This document shows positions 41,919-51,037 of a stretch of 64,000 nt of DNA, in pieces (within the stretch, counting starts at the first letter, position 1; each line of letters opens with the position of its first letter). A program made the translations under genes and the position numbers. Source of the stretch: Acidobacteriaceae bacterium (lineage in GTDB: Bacteria; Acidobacteriota; Terriglobia; Terriglobales; Acidobacteriaceae); assembly GCA_025462735.1 (NCBI GenBank), contig JAOAPC010000008.1:62001-126000 (forward strand), written 5' to 3'. The notes below the pieces were generated by a model. That model saw nothing but the letters and a program-made list of their open reading frames with translations, made no database searches and was not told where the DNA came from.

Positions 41919-44504
41919 CTATATAGGTACGCCGATCAGAATTTTTACCGCGACCGGCTGATTGTTGAGTTGCGCGGGGCGGAATACCCATTTGCTCAAC
42001 GCCTGCGCAATCGGCTCGCTCACGTGGACGTCGGGAGTTTGTTTGACCGAAACGTGACTGATCTTCCCGTCTGTGCCTAACAACGCGTACACCACTACTT
42101 GTCGTTGAGAGTACTTTTTTTCGAGATCCTGAGGAATTTGCGGCCACTCCCGCATCACCGGAGATGGAGCAATCAAGGGCGCATCGCTCGAGCCTGTTGC
42201 ACCAGCCGCGAGTGCATATTGAAGGGTCCAGGTTGGATCTTCCTCTTGGGGCGTGCGTTGCATAGGGATATAAACCGTGTAAACGCGCTCGTTCTGGAAT
42301 ACACCGTAATCCTGCAGTCCGCCGCCGCTGCTGGCAGTTGCTACGATTGTGATCTGGTACGGAGTTTGCGGAGCGACGGTCAAAGTGGAAGAGTTGTTGG
42401 ACGAACTGCTACCCTCTTCGCCCTGAATAGTGATGCCGGGAAATGCTCCCGATCCCGCGCCACTGCCGCCTCCTGAACCAGTACCAGCGCCGTGACCCGA
42501 TTTCCCGGCTCCCGTTCCTGACGCTCCACGTCCGTTGCCAGTACCTACGCCACCGACTCCTGCACCGGATGTGTTTCCCGAGCCATTGCCGGTTCCGGCA
42601 GAACCCCCGCCGGAAGCTTCGTTCGCGTTACCGGAGCCGCCTCCCGCTGCGGGATTGTGACCGCTTCCACTGCCGGTGTTCGCGGCCGACTCAGTGGCAG
42701 CGTTAGCGGATTGCGCGTTCTCTTGACCTGTAGCTGGAGAAATTGAACGCGTTCCATCCGTTTTTCCGGGCGTGATCGAATTTGGATTCAACGTCCCGCC
42801 GGGGGCAACTGCGAATTTTCCACGTGCTTCGCCTGCCGGTAGTTTGGCTTTGCTTCCCGCCGGAAGCGGCATTGGGCTGAGCGACAACAAGGGTTCCGCG
42901 GCTTTCCCGTGCATCTCGAGTTTGGCTACTTGCGCAGTCGATGGCGGCGCCGCCTGTTTCTCTGTCTTCTCCGAATGTTTTTCCGCGGCCACCTTAAGTG
43001 CCGCAGGCGTTACTTTCTCTGCCTCACGCTTTTCTTGCTCTTGCTTTTTAGGCTGGATCTTCGGCGCTTCCGGAAGTCGCTGCTGAGCAGCAGGCAGCTT
43101 CGGCATATCGGCTCTCGCTACTAGCTGCGGAACTTCGGAAACCGGCACGTCCCATTTCGCGTCGCGATGCAGATTGGTGTCGCGCTTCACTCTGATCGGC
43201 TGCGGCGTCGAATGAAATTGCGGCGTAGCTGCTTTTGGCGCGAGCAGAGAGGTGGGCAGGCGCGTCTCAGCCATCTGCACGATGTTAGGCAGCGGAACTA
43301 ATTTCTTGAGCGGCTCGGGATGAACCATGAGCGGGCGCAACAACGTTTGGAACGCATTCGTGGGATTCGGCGGATCAGACAAGATTGCTTGCGCGCCAGG
43401 ATAAGCAAACCCTTTGCTCGCACGCGCCGGCGCTGCCGAAGCCTGTTGCGGCTTGCTACGGCCTCCGCCGGGACTTTTTTGCCCTTGCGCTCCTCCGCCA
43501 ACTTCTGGCAGATAAATCAGGTGGCTTTGAGCGGACTGCGAACCGACGATCAGCTTCTGCGCGCGGAACGAAGGCAAGCCATAAGTGATCAGCAGGAAGA
43601 TCCCGAACATTGCGACTTCATGTCCGATGATTGAGTACAACAGCCCGCGCCCGGGAAGGTAACCGAACTTGAAGGTTGTAAAGGTCGGGGCGCCGTCTGA
43701 CTTCTTTCGCACAGGAGTCGTGTCCCACTTCCGACTCCGATTTTCTTTTAAGACGCTAGTTGAGGCCGAACCACGTCTCCGATCTTCCGCAAGCTTGTTT
43801 CGAAGATCTTCTCTCGATGGAGTCAGCAGATCTGGTGGGTTTGTTGCCGCGCTCGCGTCGGGGGCGGGTACCAGCGCGGACGTCCATGTGCGCGCACGCT
43901 CGACATCGGCCAGGGTGGCCGAATCTGAAGGAGACCGTGTGTCTTCGCCAAACTTCTCTCGCAGTTCCTCCATCACCGATGACAAAAGGGCACGTGGCGG
44001 CGCTGAACCGTTGGATTTGCCTGCGGGATCGGCTGCAAGCTGAGATGCAGATTCCAGCGATGTCCCATTCTGTGGCAGACCGTTTTTCTTCTCCAGATCA
44101 AATTCAGGGACGATGCCTTGCAAAATTCTTTTTCGCAGTTCCTCGATCGTTGGCGGCAAATCAGAAACTTCTTCGGACGACGAGTCAGCGGGGGCAAACG
44201 TCGTCTTACTTTGAGCTTCGCGCAAAACTGACTGGATGATTTGCATGCCCAGTTCTGGCCAGTCGTCGCTTTTTGGCTCGGTGGGTTCGGAGTCACTTTT
44301 CGGCGCGTGGCCGTTGGTTCCGTTGTGTGGCGCTTTCGTGGCAGTGATACCTGTGGCCTTCTCGCCCTGCGCCGAAGCGGAATCCAAAGCCGGGCTTTGA
44401 TCGCAAAGAATGTCCTCGCTTTGGTCTTGCTCCGGGCACACAGTAGCGATCTGCTCGATGGATTGCGGTTCGTCGATGTTGAGCCCAAGAGAAAGAAAAG
44501 CCAT
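41919..44504 (-). CDS. Very long TonB-like protein with cytoplasmic extension and Gly-rich linker
   Basis: The 861-residue protein is far longer than usual TonB (about 240). It has a cytoplasmic N-terminal region (1-287) with three related short motifs (ELRKR at 122-126, ELREK at 180-184, DLRNK at 233-237). A single membrane helix follows (about 288-311), then a Pro/Lys/Ala-rich periplasmic part, an almost pure Gly/Ser/Asn/Ala stretch (609-690), and a C-terminal TonB domain (about 795-861, VVVYALLGTDGKISHVSV). TonB transmits proton-motive force to outer-membrane partners. No ExbBD is nearby. It lies behind the tadG gene on the same strand. Confidence 0.85.
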   Translation of the reverse strand: MAFLSLGLNIDEPQSIEQIATVCPEQDQSEDILCDQSPALDSASAQGEKATGITATKAPHNGTNGHAPKSDSEPTEPKSDDWPELGMQIIQSVLREAQSKTTFAPADSSSEEVSDLPPTIEELRKRILQGIVPEFDLEKKNGLPQNGTSLESASQLAADPAGKSNGSAPPRALLSSVMEELREKFGEDTRSPSDSATLADVERARTWTSALVPAPDASAATNPPDLLTPSREDLRNKLAEDRRRGSASTSVLKENRSRKWDTTPVRKKSDGAPTFTTFKFGYLPGRGLLYSIIGHEVAMFGIFLLITYGLPSFRAQKLIVGSQSAQSHLIYLPEVGGGAQGQKSPGGGRSKPQQASAAPARASKGFAYPGAQAILSDPPNPTNAFQTLLRPLMVHPEPLKKLVPLPNIVQMAETRLPTSLLAPKAATPQFHSTPQPIRVKRDTNLHRDAKWDVPVSEVPQLVARADMPKLPAAQQRLPEAPKIQPKKQEQEKREAEKVTPAALKVAAEKHSEKTEKQAAPPSTAQVAKLEMHGKAAEPLLSLSPMPLPAGSKAKLPAGEARGKFAVAPGGTLNPNSITPGKTDGTRSISPATGQENAQSANAATESAANTGSGSGHNPAAGGGSGNANEASGGGSAGTGNGSGNTSGAGVGGVGTGNGRGASGTGAGKSGHGAGTGSGGGSGAGSGAFPGITIQGEEGSSSSNNSSTLTVAPQTPYQITIVATASSGGGLQDYGVFQNERVYTVYIPMQRTPQEEDPTWTLQYALAAGATGSSDAPLIAPSPVMREWPQIPQDLEKKYSQRQVVVYALLGTDGKISHVSVKQTPDVHVSEPIAQALSKWVFRPAQLNNQPVAVKILIGVPI

Positions 44505-44590
44505 GATTCACTGCACCCGGAGATCAGGATTATTTTCGGTGGCAACGCGCGAACTGCCCGCACCAACTGAAAACGAATTGGCAAAGAAGG

Positions 44591-46318
44591 TCATTGGAGG
44601 AGAGAAGCCTTGAGAGTGTAGTACTGAGCATATGGGTTGAGCGAAACAGTGATCCGGGAAGTTCCGCTCGGCTGGCCAAGTTGTAACTGATCGACAACTA
44701 CGGCGCCGACGATGTAGGAATTCGCACCGCTGCCGGGGCTGAAAACATCCGCAAAGGCGGTCGAGTTGCAGTTTACGCCGCTGCCCGTGCCGGTCGAAGA
44801 GGTCGAGTCGCAGTAGTGAAAGTAGACGCTCCCGATAAGTCCAGACGAGCCGGACGCGTGCCATCTGAGCTGACTCGTGGGTTGCGAGTCGCGGTCATGA
44901 AAGAAAACGATGCCGCGCTGCTCACCCGCAGGATCGAGGGAGCCCAGTGGGTCGCCGTAAGGATGCAATGGATCTGTCGCGGGCGCCCCGCAGGGGCCGA
45001 GCAGTACATTGCCCGTGAGGCCGGTAACTGGGAGACTACTCAATAGCCGGTTCGTTGATCCGGTGCACTGAAGCGCGGAAATCGGAACGGGAGTGGTCGC
45101 ACAATTAAAAGTGCCGCTGGATGCGGTGCCTGAGCTGGAATGAATTGTCAGTGTGCTTGTTCCATGAAAGTAGAAGACCGTGCCTTGAATGTTTGAGCCA
45201 GTTGTGTCCGGCCTCAGGCAGGTATTCGGATTCGCCACAAAATCCCCGTCGAGGTAATAGATGCCGGGCTCGAAAACTGCTATGACATTCGAGCCGGGCC
45301 CCGCAGAACCCCCATTCAGCTGAATGCCAGTGGGATAGTACCCAGGGTGGAAGTGCGCACAGTTAGCTGGAAGGATTCCGAGATCTGCCGGGCATGTGCC
45401 GGGGTCATAATATCCCACTGCTGTCGGACGCGAAGGCGGAGGAACCGAAGCAAATGGATCAGTGATCACGCCAGCGGGACTTACCCACTTACCAGTAAGC
45501 GTCGTCACTCCGGAATCCGATACATTTTCCCTGGCAGCTACTGAGAAATCTGCTAGCCCACCGTTTGAATTGGTTAGGTTGACTGGGCCTGAAACACTCA
45601 CCGCCCCGGGATCGGTCGAATTCACCTGAATGCCCTTTTCCGCGCTGTTTGTTACCGTTAAACTGAAATTTGACCCCGTCATCGCGTTAGACGCGCTCGG
45701 ATTTAATACGAGAACCGGCACCGGCGACAGAACGTTGCTCAACCCGCAGATGGCTTGCGCACCGACGTCTACTGTATGTCCGCCATTGAGCATTCCGATG
45801 AATGTGGTCTGCACGCGGTCAGTAATATTCACTTGCATGTACGGCTGTGCAGCGACATCTTTCGCAGTGCATAAGGTTGACCCACCCGAGCACGACGGTA
45901 TCGAGGAAAAACTTCCAGGGAAAGTAACGCTCACGTCGGTTCCAGCGTGGTTGGCTTGCAGTCCGGAAGATGTATAGCCGTTGAAAGCTGCGTACTGGCA
46001 GGGCACGAATCCGCTGTTTGGAACTTGGTTGTTGCCACTACCAGTTGAACCGGAGCACTGGAAGCTAATCCCTATCCAATTCTGCGACGGAGGCGTGGCT
46101 CCCGCGGCAACAGAAAGCATATTCATTGCACCGGCAGTACAGGCCGCGTCGGCGGCGGTCTGCGCGGACTGGCGGTGGAACCAAAGGTTCGCGCCATCCA
46201 CCACAAAGCCCATACTGCCGATCAAGAACAGTCCCATCGCAAGGACGAGGAACACTGCGGCCTGGCCGCTTTCACGCGACTGGCGTTTGTTCTTTCGGGA
46301 TGTCTTACGCATCGACAT
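44591..46318 (-). CDS. TadG-like pilus assembly protein
   Basis: The start at 46318 lies 14 bases after the tadE stop and gives a 575-residue protein. It begins with a basic leader and a TadG-type helix (SGQAAVFLVLAMGLFLIGSMG, then FVVDGANLWFHRQSAQTAADAACTAGAMNML in parts). A long extracytoplasmic Ser/Gly/Thr/Pro-rich region follows (about 80-560), without a visible von Willebrand MIDAS motif. TadG proteins are minor or accessory components of Flp pilus assembly. It is the third tad gene of a minus-strand operon headed by the sigma-54 activator. Confidence 0.8.
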   Translation of the reverse strand: MSMRKTSRKNKRQSRESGQAAVFLVLAMGLFLIGSMGFVVDGANLWFHRQSAQTAADAACTAGAMNMLSVAAGATPPSQNWIGISFQCSGSTGSGNNQVPNSGFVPCQYAAFNGYTSSGLQANHAGTDVSVTFPGSFSSIPSCSGGSTLCTAKDVAAQPYMQVNITDRVQTTFIGMLNGGHTVDVGAQAICGLSNVLSPVPVLVLNPSASNAMTGSNFSLTVTNSAEKGIQVNSTDPGAVSVSGPVNLTNSNGGLADFSVAARENVSDSGVTTLTGKWVSPAGVITDPFASVPPPSRPTAVGYYDPGTCPADLGILPANCAHFHPGYYPTGIQLNGGSAGPGSNVIAVFEPGIYYLDGDFVANPNTCLRPDTTGSNIQGTVFYFHGTSTLTIHSSSGTASSGTFNCATTPVPISALQCTGSTNRLLSSLPVTGLTGNVLLGPCGAPATDPLHPYGDPLGSLDPAGEQRGIVFFHDRDSQPTSQLRWHASGSSGLIGSVYFHYCDSTSSTGTGSGVNCNSTAFADVFSPGSGANSYIVGAVVVDQLQLGQPSGTSRITVSLNPYAQYYTLKASLLQ

Positions 46319-46332
46319 TATTCTTTTTGCAC

Positions 46333-46791
46333 TCAAAACATAATTCGGCCCGCAGAATTCGCGGAGACGTTGACTTTCGGCCAACCCAGTCCGAATAGCG
46401 GCTGATAGGGATAGCTCACGCTGACCTGTACCGCGCTTCCGGGCTTATTGCTGCCATCGGGATAGCAGGCATAGATATTCATGGTGGACGTGCTGTGCAG
46501 TGAAGCCACTGCATAGGTCTGGACTGTGGCGAGTAACGAACCGGTAGCTGGGGTCGTGCACGCCGGCCAGGAAGTGCTTGATGCAGTGCCTGAAACCGGA
46601 TCCGATGTACTCGAGCCGTGCACGATTGCGTATCGAACTCCCTCTTTCGCAGCATCAGCCAGGACCGAGTAGGTGTAAACAAACATGGTTAATTCCAACA
46701 TGCCGAGGAGCAAGAAAAACAAGACCGTAATGGTTAACGCGAACTCCACCGCTGCCTGCCCGCGTTGCGATCTGCGCAAGTTACGAGTCAT
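46333..46791 (-). CDS. TadE-like pseudopilin (second copy)
   Basis: The start at 46791 forms a 4-base ATGA overlap with the stop of the gene before it. The longer frame upstream is a shadow of that gene. The 152-residue protein has the typical TadE leader and helix (RRSQRGQAAVEFALTITVLF, then FLLLGMLELTMF, about 5-38) and a conserved Y-x-x-x-x-A-A-K-E-G segment. TadE-like pseudopilins are processed by the TadV peptidase and support Flp pilus assembly. No TadV gene is in the window. Confidence 0.85.
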   Translation of the reverse strand: MTRNLRRSQRGQAAVEFALTITVLFFLLLGMLELTMFVYTYSVLADAAKEGVRYAIVHGSSTSDPVSGTASSTSWPACTTPATGSLLATVQTYAVASLHSTSTMNIYACYPDGSNKPGSAVQVSVSYPYQPLFGLGWPKVNVSANSAGRIMF

Positions 46792-47372
46792 GATCCCATT
46801 GCTCTCATTTCCGCGTGGCGCGCAAAAGTGCAGCTCACGGCGCCGCCGCTGGAGCTGCAAGTTGGAAAACTCGCCACGATCAAATTGAACGGGGTCGCTG
46901 AAATGAGCGTCTTGAACTTGTAAGACACATCTACGCGACTCAGGGCGAACCCCGGGTAGGTATTCCATTCTGGGTCGGGATCAGGGGTGGGAAAGGCTCC
47001 CCCGGTCCCGGAAGTCTGGCAATTCGAAGTCGGTGGCGATCCGTTGGCACTGCCTAAACTCAACGAGCAAACTTGAACTTGTAAAGTCCCTCCGTTTAAA
47101 GCGCCCAACTCTGCAGAAATCAGAGAAGCGACTGTCGTTGCAGGGGATCCTGTGACCGTGGGGAGCGAAGCGTTCGACGGAGTCGAAGATCCCTGGATCG
47201 CATACTCAATTCCGTTGCGCGCCGCGGAGGTCAAGTTCAAGGTGATCAGAAAGAAGTAACCGACATTGACCGCGTTCAGGATCAAGAGAAGGAGCAGAGG
47301 AATCATGAGAGCCGTCTCAACCAGGCTCTGGCCCCGGCTGTCCCTTGCGAGTGAAAGTTTGCGGGTTAGCAT
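46788..47372 (-). CDS. TadE-like pseudopilin (first copy)
   Basis: The 194-residue protein begins with a short basic leader and the TadE helix (SRGQSLVETALMIPLLLLLI, then LNAVNVGYFF, about 12-42). An extracellular part follows with few hydrophobic stretches and several Cys residues (e.g. QVCSLSL, TSNCQTS, PTCSSSG). It overlaps the following tadE by 4 bases. The 53-base gap to the upstream sigma-54 activator makes a shared transcript likely. It differs from the second copy in length and in the C-terminal part. Confidence 0.82.
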   Translation of the reverse strand: MLTRKLSLARDSRGQSLVETALMIPLLLLLILNAVNVGYFFLITLNLTSAARNGIEYAIQGSSTPSNASLPTVTGSPATTVASLISAELGALNGGTLQVQVCSLSLGSANGSPPTSNCQTSGTGGAFPTPDPDPEWNTYPGFALSRVDVSYKFKTLISATPFNLIVASFPTCSSSGGAVSCTFARHAEMRAMGS

Positions 47373-47425
47373 TGCGGTTAAACCTTTACTCCTGCGGACT
47401 AACGCGCTCGCGAACTTGCGCCCGG

Positions 47426-48943
47426 CTACGCGATGCGCATGGCGGCGCGGAACACTTTGGCGGAATCGACCGCCTTGGTCGCGTCGTCGCGCAAGTGCGG
47501 CGCCGTCAGAACCTCTTCTAACTCTTGCAACTCAAGTTCCTCTTCCCGCGCTTCCGCGACTTCCAGTTGATTCAAGAGACGATGCAGATAGCATCGGCTA
47601 ATTCCTAGTTCTTTGGCTGCTTTTAACTTGTTGCCATTGTGGGTCGCGAGCGCCGCGCGAACCAGTTCGCGTTTGAACCCTTTCATCGCTTCGTGGAATG
47701 ATCCGCGTGGCAATTCGTCAGAGATGCTCAATCCCCGCAGTTCGGGCGGCAAGTCGTCGATGCCGAGCCGGTCGTGACCATTTCCCAGCACCACACTGCG
47801 CTCAATCACATTCTGCAACTCGCGCACATTGCCCGGCCATGAATGTCGCGCCAGCGCGCCCAGGAACCCCGGAGTCATACTGCGGCATTGCTTTTTGTGG
47901 AGCTTGGCAAACATTCGCAGAAAATATTCGGCCAGCAGCGGGATGTCCTCAGCGCGATCGCGCAAGGAAGGCATCACAACCTTTACCACAGAGATTCTGA
48001 AATAAAGATCCTCGCGGAAGCTGCCCTCGCGGACCATCTGCTCAAGATTGCGGTTCGTGGCGCAGATCACGCGCACGTCGATGGGATGAGAAAGGTTAGA
48101 CCCTAAGCGCGAAACCGTACGTTCCTGCAATGCGCGTAGCAGTTTGGCTTGAAGAGGCAAAGCCAGATCTCCGATTTCATCGATGAAAATCGTGCCCGCG
48201 TTGGCTTCTTCGAAGCGCCCGCGCCGTCCCTGATTTGCGCCGGTAAATGCGCCCCGCTCATGACCAAAAAGCTCGTCATCGATCAGCGACTCTGGAAACG
48301 AGCACACGGAAAACGCGACGAACGGTTTATTCGCGCGCTGGCTGAGCTGATGGATCGCCTTGGCGACCAATCCTTTTCCAGTCCCGCTTTCCCCCGTTAC
48401 GAGCACAGTTGTAAAAACGCTTGCGACCTTATGAACGACGTCGACTACGCGATCCATGGCCGCGCTGTTTCCGAGCAGGCCATCAACTCGCCGGCCGCAT
48501 AACATTTGCTGCGCAGCAGCCAGTTCGCGCGTCATGGCCGTACGGCGGCAAGCGCGGTTAATGGAAAACCGCAGCTCCTGCACGTCGAGCGGCTGTTCCA
48601 GAAAATCTACCGCCCCGTCGCGAAACAACTGCAGCGCGGAAGCGACGTGCTTGCTCCATCCGAAAGTGATTATTGGTGGGGCAAAGGGAAGTTCAGAAGC
48701 GGACCGCAACAGATAGCGTTGCGACTGCTCTTCAAAGGCAAGGTTCAGCAAGATCGCATCGGTATCGCTGTTCCCTATTTCAGTGATCGCTTGCTGCGGC
48801 GCAAAAACCTGCCGGATGCTGTAGCCCGATTCGCCGAGAACCTCCTGCAAAACATTGCCGAAGGCTTCATCCGGATCGACCAGCAAAACACGTTTTACTC
48901 TATCCCCAAAGCTCGGGCTTCCCAAAACAACCCCTTTCCACAT
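47426..48943 (-). CDS. Sigma-54 activator with a degenerate receiver domain
   Basis: The 505-residue protein has an N-terminal receiver-like domain (about 18-135) in which the usual phosphoacceptor Asp is N67 (AILLNLAF) and the conserved Lys is replaced by Gln (FLEQPLD). The AAA+ core is intact: Walker A GESGTGKG, sigma-54 loop GAFTGA, Walker B FIDEIGDL and arginine-finger region. A Fis-type helix-turn-helix (NKLKAAKELGISRCYLHRLL) and an acidic tail follow. It is upstream of tadE/tadE/tadG and has a strong -24/-12 promoter. Control by phosphorylation is unlikely; protein partner or ligand control is inferred. Confidence 0.9.
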   Translation of the reverse strand: MWKGVVLGSPSFGDRVKRVLLVDPDEAFGNVLQEVLGESGYSIRQVFAPQQAITEIGNSDTDAILLNLAFEEQSQRYLLRSASELPFAPPIITFGWSKHVASALQLFRDGAVDFLEQPLDVQELRFSINRACRRTAMTRELAAAQQMLCGRRVDGLLGNSAAMDRVVDVVHKVASVFTTVLVTGESGTGKGLVAKAIHQLSQRANKPFVAFSVCSFPESLIDDELFGHERGAFTGANQGRRGRFEEANAGTIFIDEIGDLALPLQAKLLRALQERTVSRLGSNLSHPIDVRVICATNRNLEQMVREGSFREDLYFRISVVKVVMPSLRDRAEDIPLLAEYFLRMFAKLHKKQCRSMTPGFLGALARHSWPGNVRELQNVIERSVVLGNGHDRLGIDDLPPELRGLSISDELPRGSFHEAMKGFKRELVRAALATHNGNKLKAAKELGISRCYLHRLLNQLEVAEAREEELELQELEEVLTAPHLRDDATKAVDSAKVFRAAMRIA

Positions 48944-49320
48944 TTACCCGCTACTTCACCACGCAAATGGAAAACGTCGCGGAGGAGGATGCGCGGTGTT
49001 ATCTGTAACGACTTGCTTTTGTCTACAGCAGAGCAGGAAACCTGGTTTCAAGACTTGGCTCTGTGCCAAGTGCTTTCAAAGCTGTTGGGGGAGCATAATA
49101 CAGAAGAAACTGTATAGCAATAGTAATGCCAAAAAAAATAGAGGAAACTAGTTGGAAAACAGTGAAACAAGCTAGCTACTAGTTCAACGGGAAGTGTAAT
49201 CCTTTGCACACACAAATTTCGGAAGTGTATAGCGACCCAAGGTGCCTGTAACCGATTGCGACAACCTTTTACACCGCCGTATTCTCGGACCCGAATTGAC
49301 GGTGGTTTGTGGAAGCCTGA
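48944..49320. other. 377-base divergent control region
   Basis: This space separates the minus-strand sigma-54 activator from the plus-strand membrane protein gene and holds no credible gene. It contains a -24/-12 promoter directed at the activator (see separate entry) and an inverted repeat CTTGGC-tctgt-GCCAAG (49054-49070) in its leader. Two ACTAGTT sites at 49147-49153 and 49178-49184 lie upstream of the promoter. No plus-strand promoter could be named with confidence. Confidence 0.6.
49115..49132 (-). promoter_or_regulatory. Sigma-54 (-24/-12) promoter of the activator/tad operon
   Basis: On the minus strand TTGGCATTACTATTGCTA has the invariant GG (49130-49129) and GC (49118-49117) exactly 10 bases apart, and agrees with the TTGGCAc-N5-TTGCt consensus at nearly every position. 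The start of transcription would lie near 49105, leaving a leader of about 160 bases before the activator gene. Auto-activation by the encoded sigma-54 activator is a natural inference. Confidence 0.7.
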
Positions 49321-51003
49321 TTGCAATGGCTTACAAGCGTCTTCCATCCCAGAATCCCAGTGACGGCACTTACTGAAGCAAAACCGAGCCTATCCTCAAC
49401 CGTCGCGTCCACGGGAATCGCCGGGGACGACCTGGAGATTTTCGGATCCGGCTTCCGCGGATGGATCCGGGTCGGAACCTCATTTCTCGCCGTGCTTACG
49501 CTGACCTTGGTCGGCATGCAGTTTGTTTTCACCATGATACAGCCGGATCTGAACGACCCGGATATCTGGTGGCACATGAGGAATGCACAATTCCTGCTGC
49601 AGCAGCATCAGCTACCGCGGCAAGACCTATATTCATTCACCGCCGCCGGACAGCCCTGGGTCAATACGGAGTGGCTTAGCGAAATTCCCTATTATCTCGC
49701 CTATAAGGCTTTTGGACTCTCGGGTCTCAAGGCGCTGACGTTCTTGCTGCCGTCGATCGTGATTCTCCTTCTGCTCTACCTTTGTTTTCAGGAGAGTCGT
49801 AATTTCAAGGCCTCGATCGCGGTTTGCGCCTTCTCGAGTTTTCTTGCAAAAGTCTCTTACGGCCCGAGGACCATTCTGTTTGGGTATGTCTTGCTGGTTC
49901 TTCTACTAATCATTCTTCAGCGTTTTCGACGGCGCGGAAGTGGGCCGCTTTGGCTTGTGCCGTTACTGTTTTGCGTTTGGGCAAATGCGCATGGCTCTTG
50001 GGCAATTGGATTGATTTTGTTCTTCTTAATAGGGATTGCCGGCCTGGTGGGTGGTTCCTGGGGACGCATTGAATCCACTCGCTGGACACCATCCCAGATG
50101 CGCCAGCTGGCGCTTACCGGAGCTGCATCAGTTGCGGCGTTGTTCGTCAACCCGTTTGGATGGCGTCTGGTTTATTACCCGTTCGATCTGGCATTCAAGC
50201 AAAAGTTAAACATCGCACACGTGGCGGAGTGGGTTCCGCTGGACTTCCAGGACGTCCGCGGGAAATTCGTGTTTGTCCTCATTGTGGGTTTGTTGCTGGC
50301 GGCGCTGCTCCGAAAGTCCAAATGGAACCTGGGCGAGATATTAATTCTGCTGTTTGCTTTGCATACCGCGCTGATCCACATTCGCTTTCTGGTTTTGTTG
50401 GGAATCGTAGCCGCGCCTCTAGCAGCAAAGCTGCTGGATTTCTTTCCGCCGTATCGTCCTGAATTAGACACTCCACGACTGAATGCGGCTGTCATTCTGG
50501 TCATGATTGGCCTGATGGCTTACTTCTGGCCGCGTAACTCGCATATCCAGAAATCCATCGCGGAAACATACCCGACCGAAGCTATTTCCTATCTGAAAGC
50601 TCACTCCGCGCAGGGCAATTTGTTGAATTTCTATCTTTGGGGCGGATACCTGGAGTGGAACGATCCAAGTATCAAAGTTTTCGTGGACAGCCGCGTGGAC
50701 ATATTTGAATATGCCGGAGTCTTACAGGATTACTTACAACTGCTGGGCTCCGACACACTAGTGCGCCAACTAAATCCGATTCTGCAAAAGTATGACATCC
50801 ATTACGTTCTGTTTCCTCCTGGAAACAGCTCAAATCCAAATCTGGCAGGCAGTGGGCTGATTTATTTACTGGAGCACGATCCGAACTGGACAGTCGCTTA
50901 CCAGGACAAAGTTTGCGTTCTGATGGAGCGGAAAGTGCCGGCCGGACGATCATTAAGCATGCAAGTCAGCGGAGCTCCACTATCCGCGCAAGCTACACAC
51001 TAG
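49321..51003 (+). CDS. Multi-spanning membrane protein, GT-C-like
   Basis: The 560-residue protein has roughly ten membrane helices between residues 50 and 410 and a soluble C-terminal part (about 415-560). After the first helix comes LNDPDIWWHMRNAQFLLQQH, an acidic loop resembling the first periplasmic loop of GT-C lipid-linked glycosyltransferases. TEWLSEIPYYLAYKAFG is similar to related acidobacterial proteins. The ATG at 49321 is taken from the longest frame; a later start at residue 15 or beyond is possible. The likely role is transfer of a sugar from a polyprenyl carrier, not established. Confidence 0.65.
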   Translation: MQWLTSVFHPRIPVTALTEAKPSLSSTVASTGIAGDDLEIFGSGFRGWIRVGTSFLAVLTLTLVGMQFVFTMIQPDLNDPDIWWHMRNAQFLLQQHQLPRQDLYSFTAAGQPWVNTEWLSEIPYYLAYKAFGLSGLKALTFLLPSIVILLLLYLCFQESRNFKASIAVCAFSSFLAKVSYGPRTILFGYVLLVLLLIILQRFRRRGSGPLWLVPLLFCVWANAHGSWAIGLILFFLIGIAGLVGGSWGRIESTRWTPSQMRQLALTGAASVAALFVNPFGWRLVYYPFDLAFKQKLNIAHVAEWVPLDFQDVRGKFVFVLIVGLLLAALLRKSKWNLGEILILLFALHTALIHIRFLVLLGIVAAPLAAKLLDFFPPYRPELDTPRLNAAVILVMIGLMAYFWPRNSHIQKSIAETYPTEAISYLKAHSAQGNLLNFYLWGGYLEWNDPSIKVFVDSRVDIFEYAGVLQDYLQLLGSDTLVRQLNPILQKYDIHYVLFPPGNSSNPNLAGSGLIYLLEHDPNWTVAYQDKVCVLMERKVPAGRSLSMQVSGAPLSAQATH

Positions 51004-51037
51004 CGCGATCCAAGATTGTGCACGCTTCGCTCAGCGA

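Noticed and set aside
42430-42680. Repetitive DNA in the TonB-like gene as a CRISPR or tandem-repeat locus
   Set aside because: The repetition comes from Gly/Ser/Ala codons of an in-frame linker; units are irregular and there are no spacers.
49054-49070. CTTGGC-tctgt-GCCAAG as a second sigma-54 promoter
   Set aside because: On the minus strand TTGGCAC resembles a -24 box, but no GC lies 10 bases further; it is better read as an inverted repeat in the leader.
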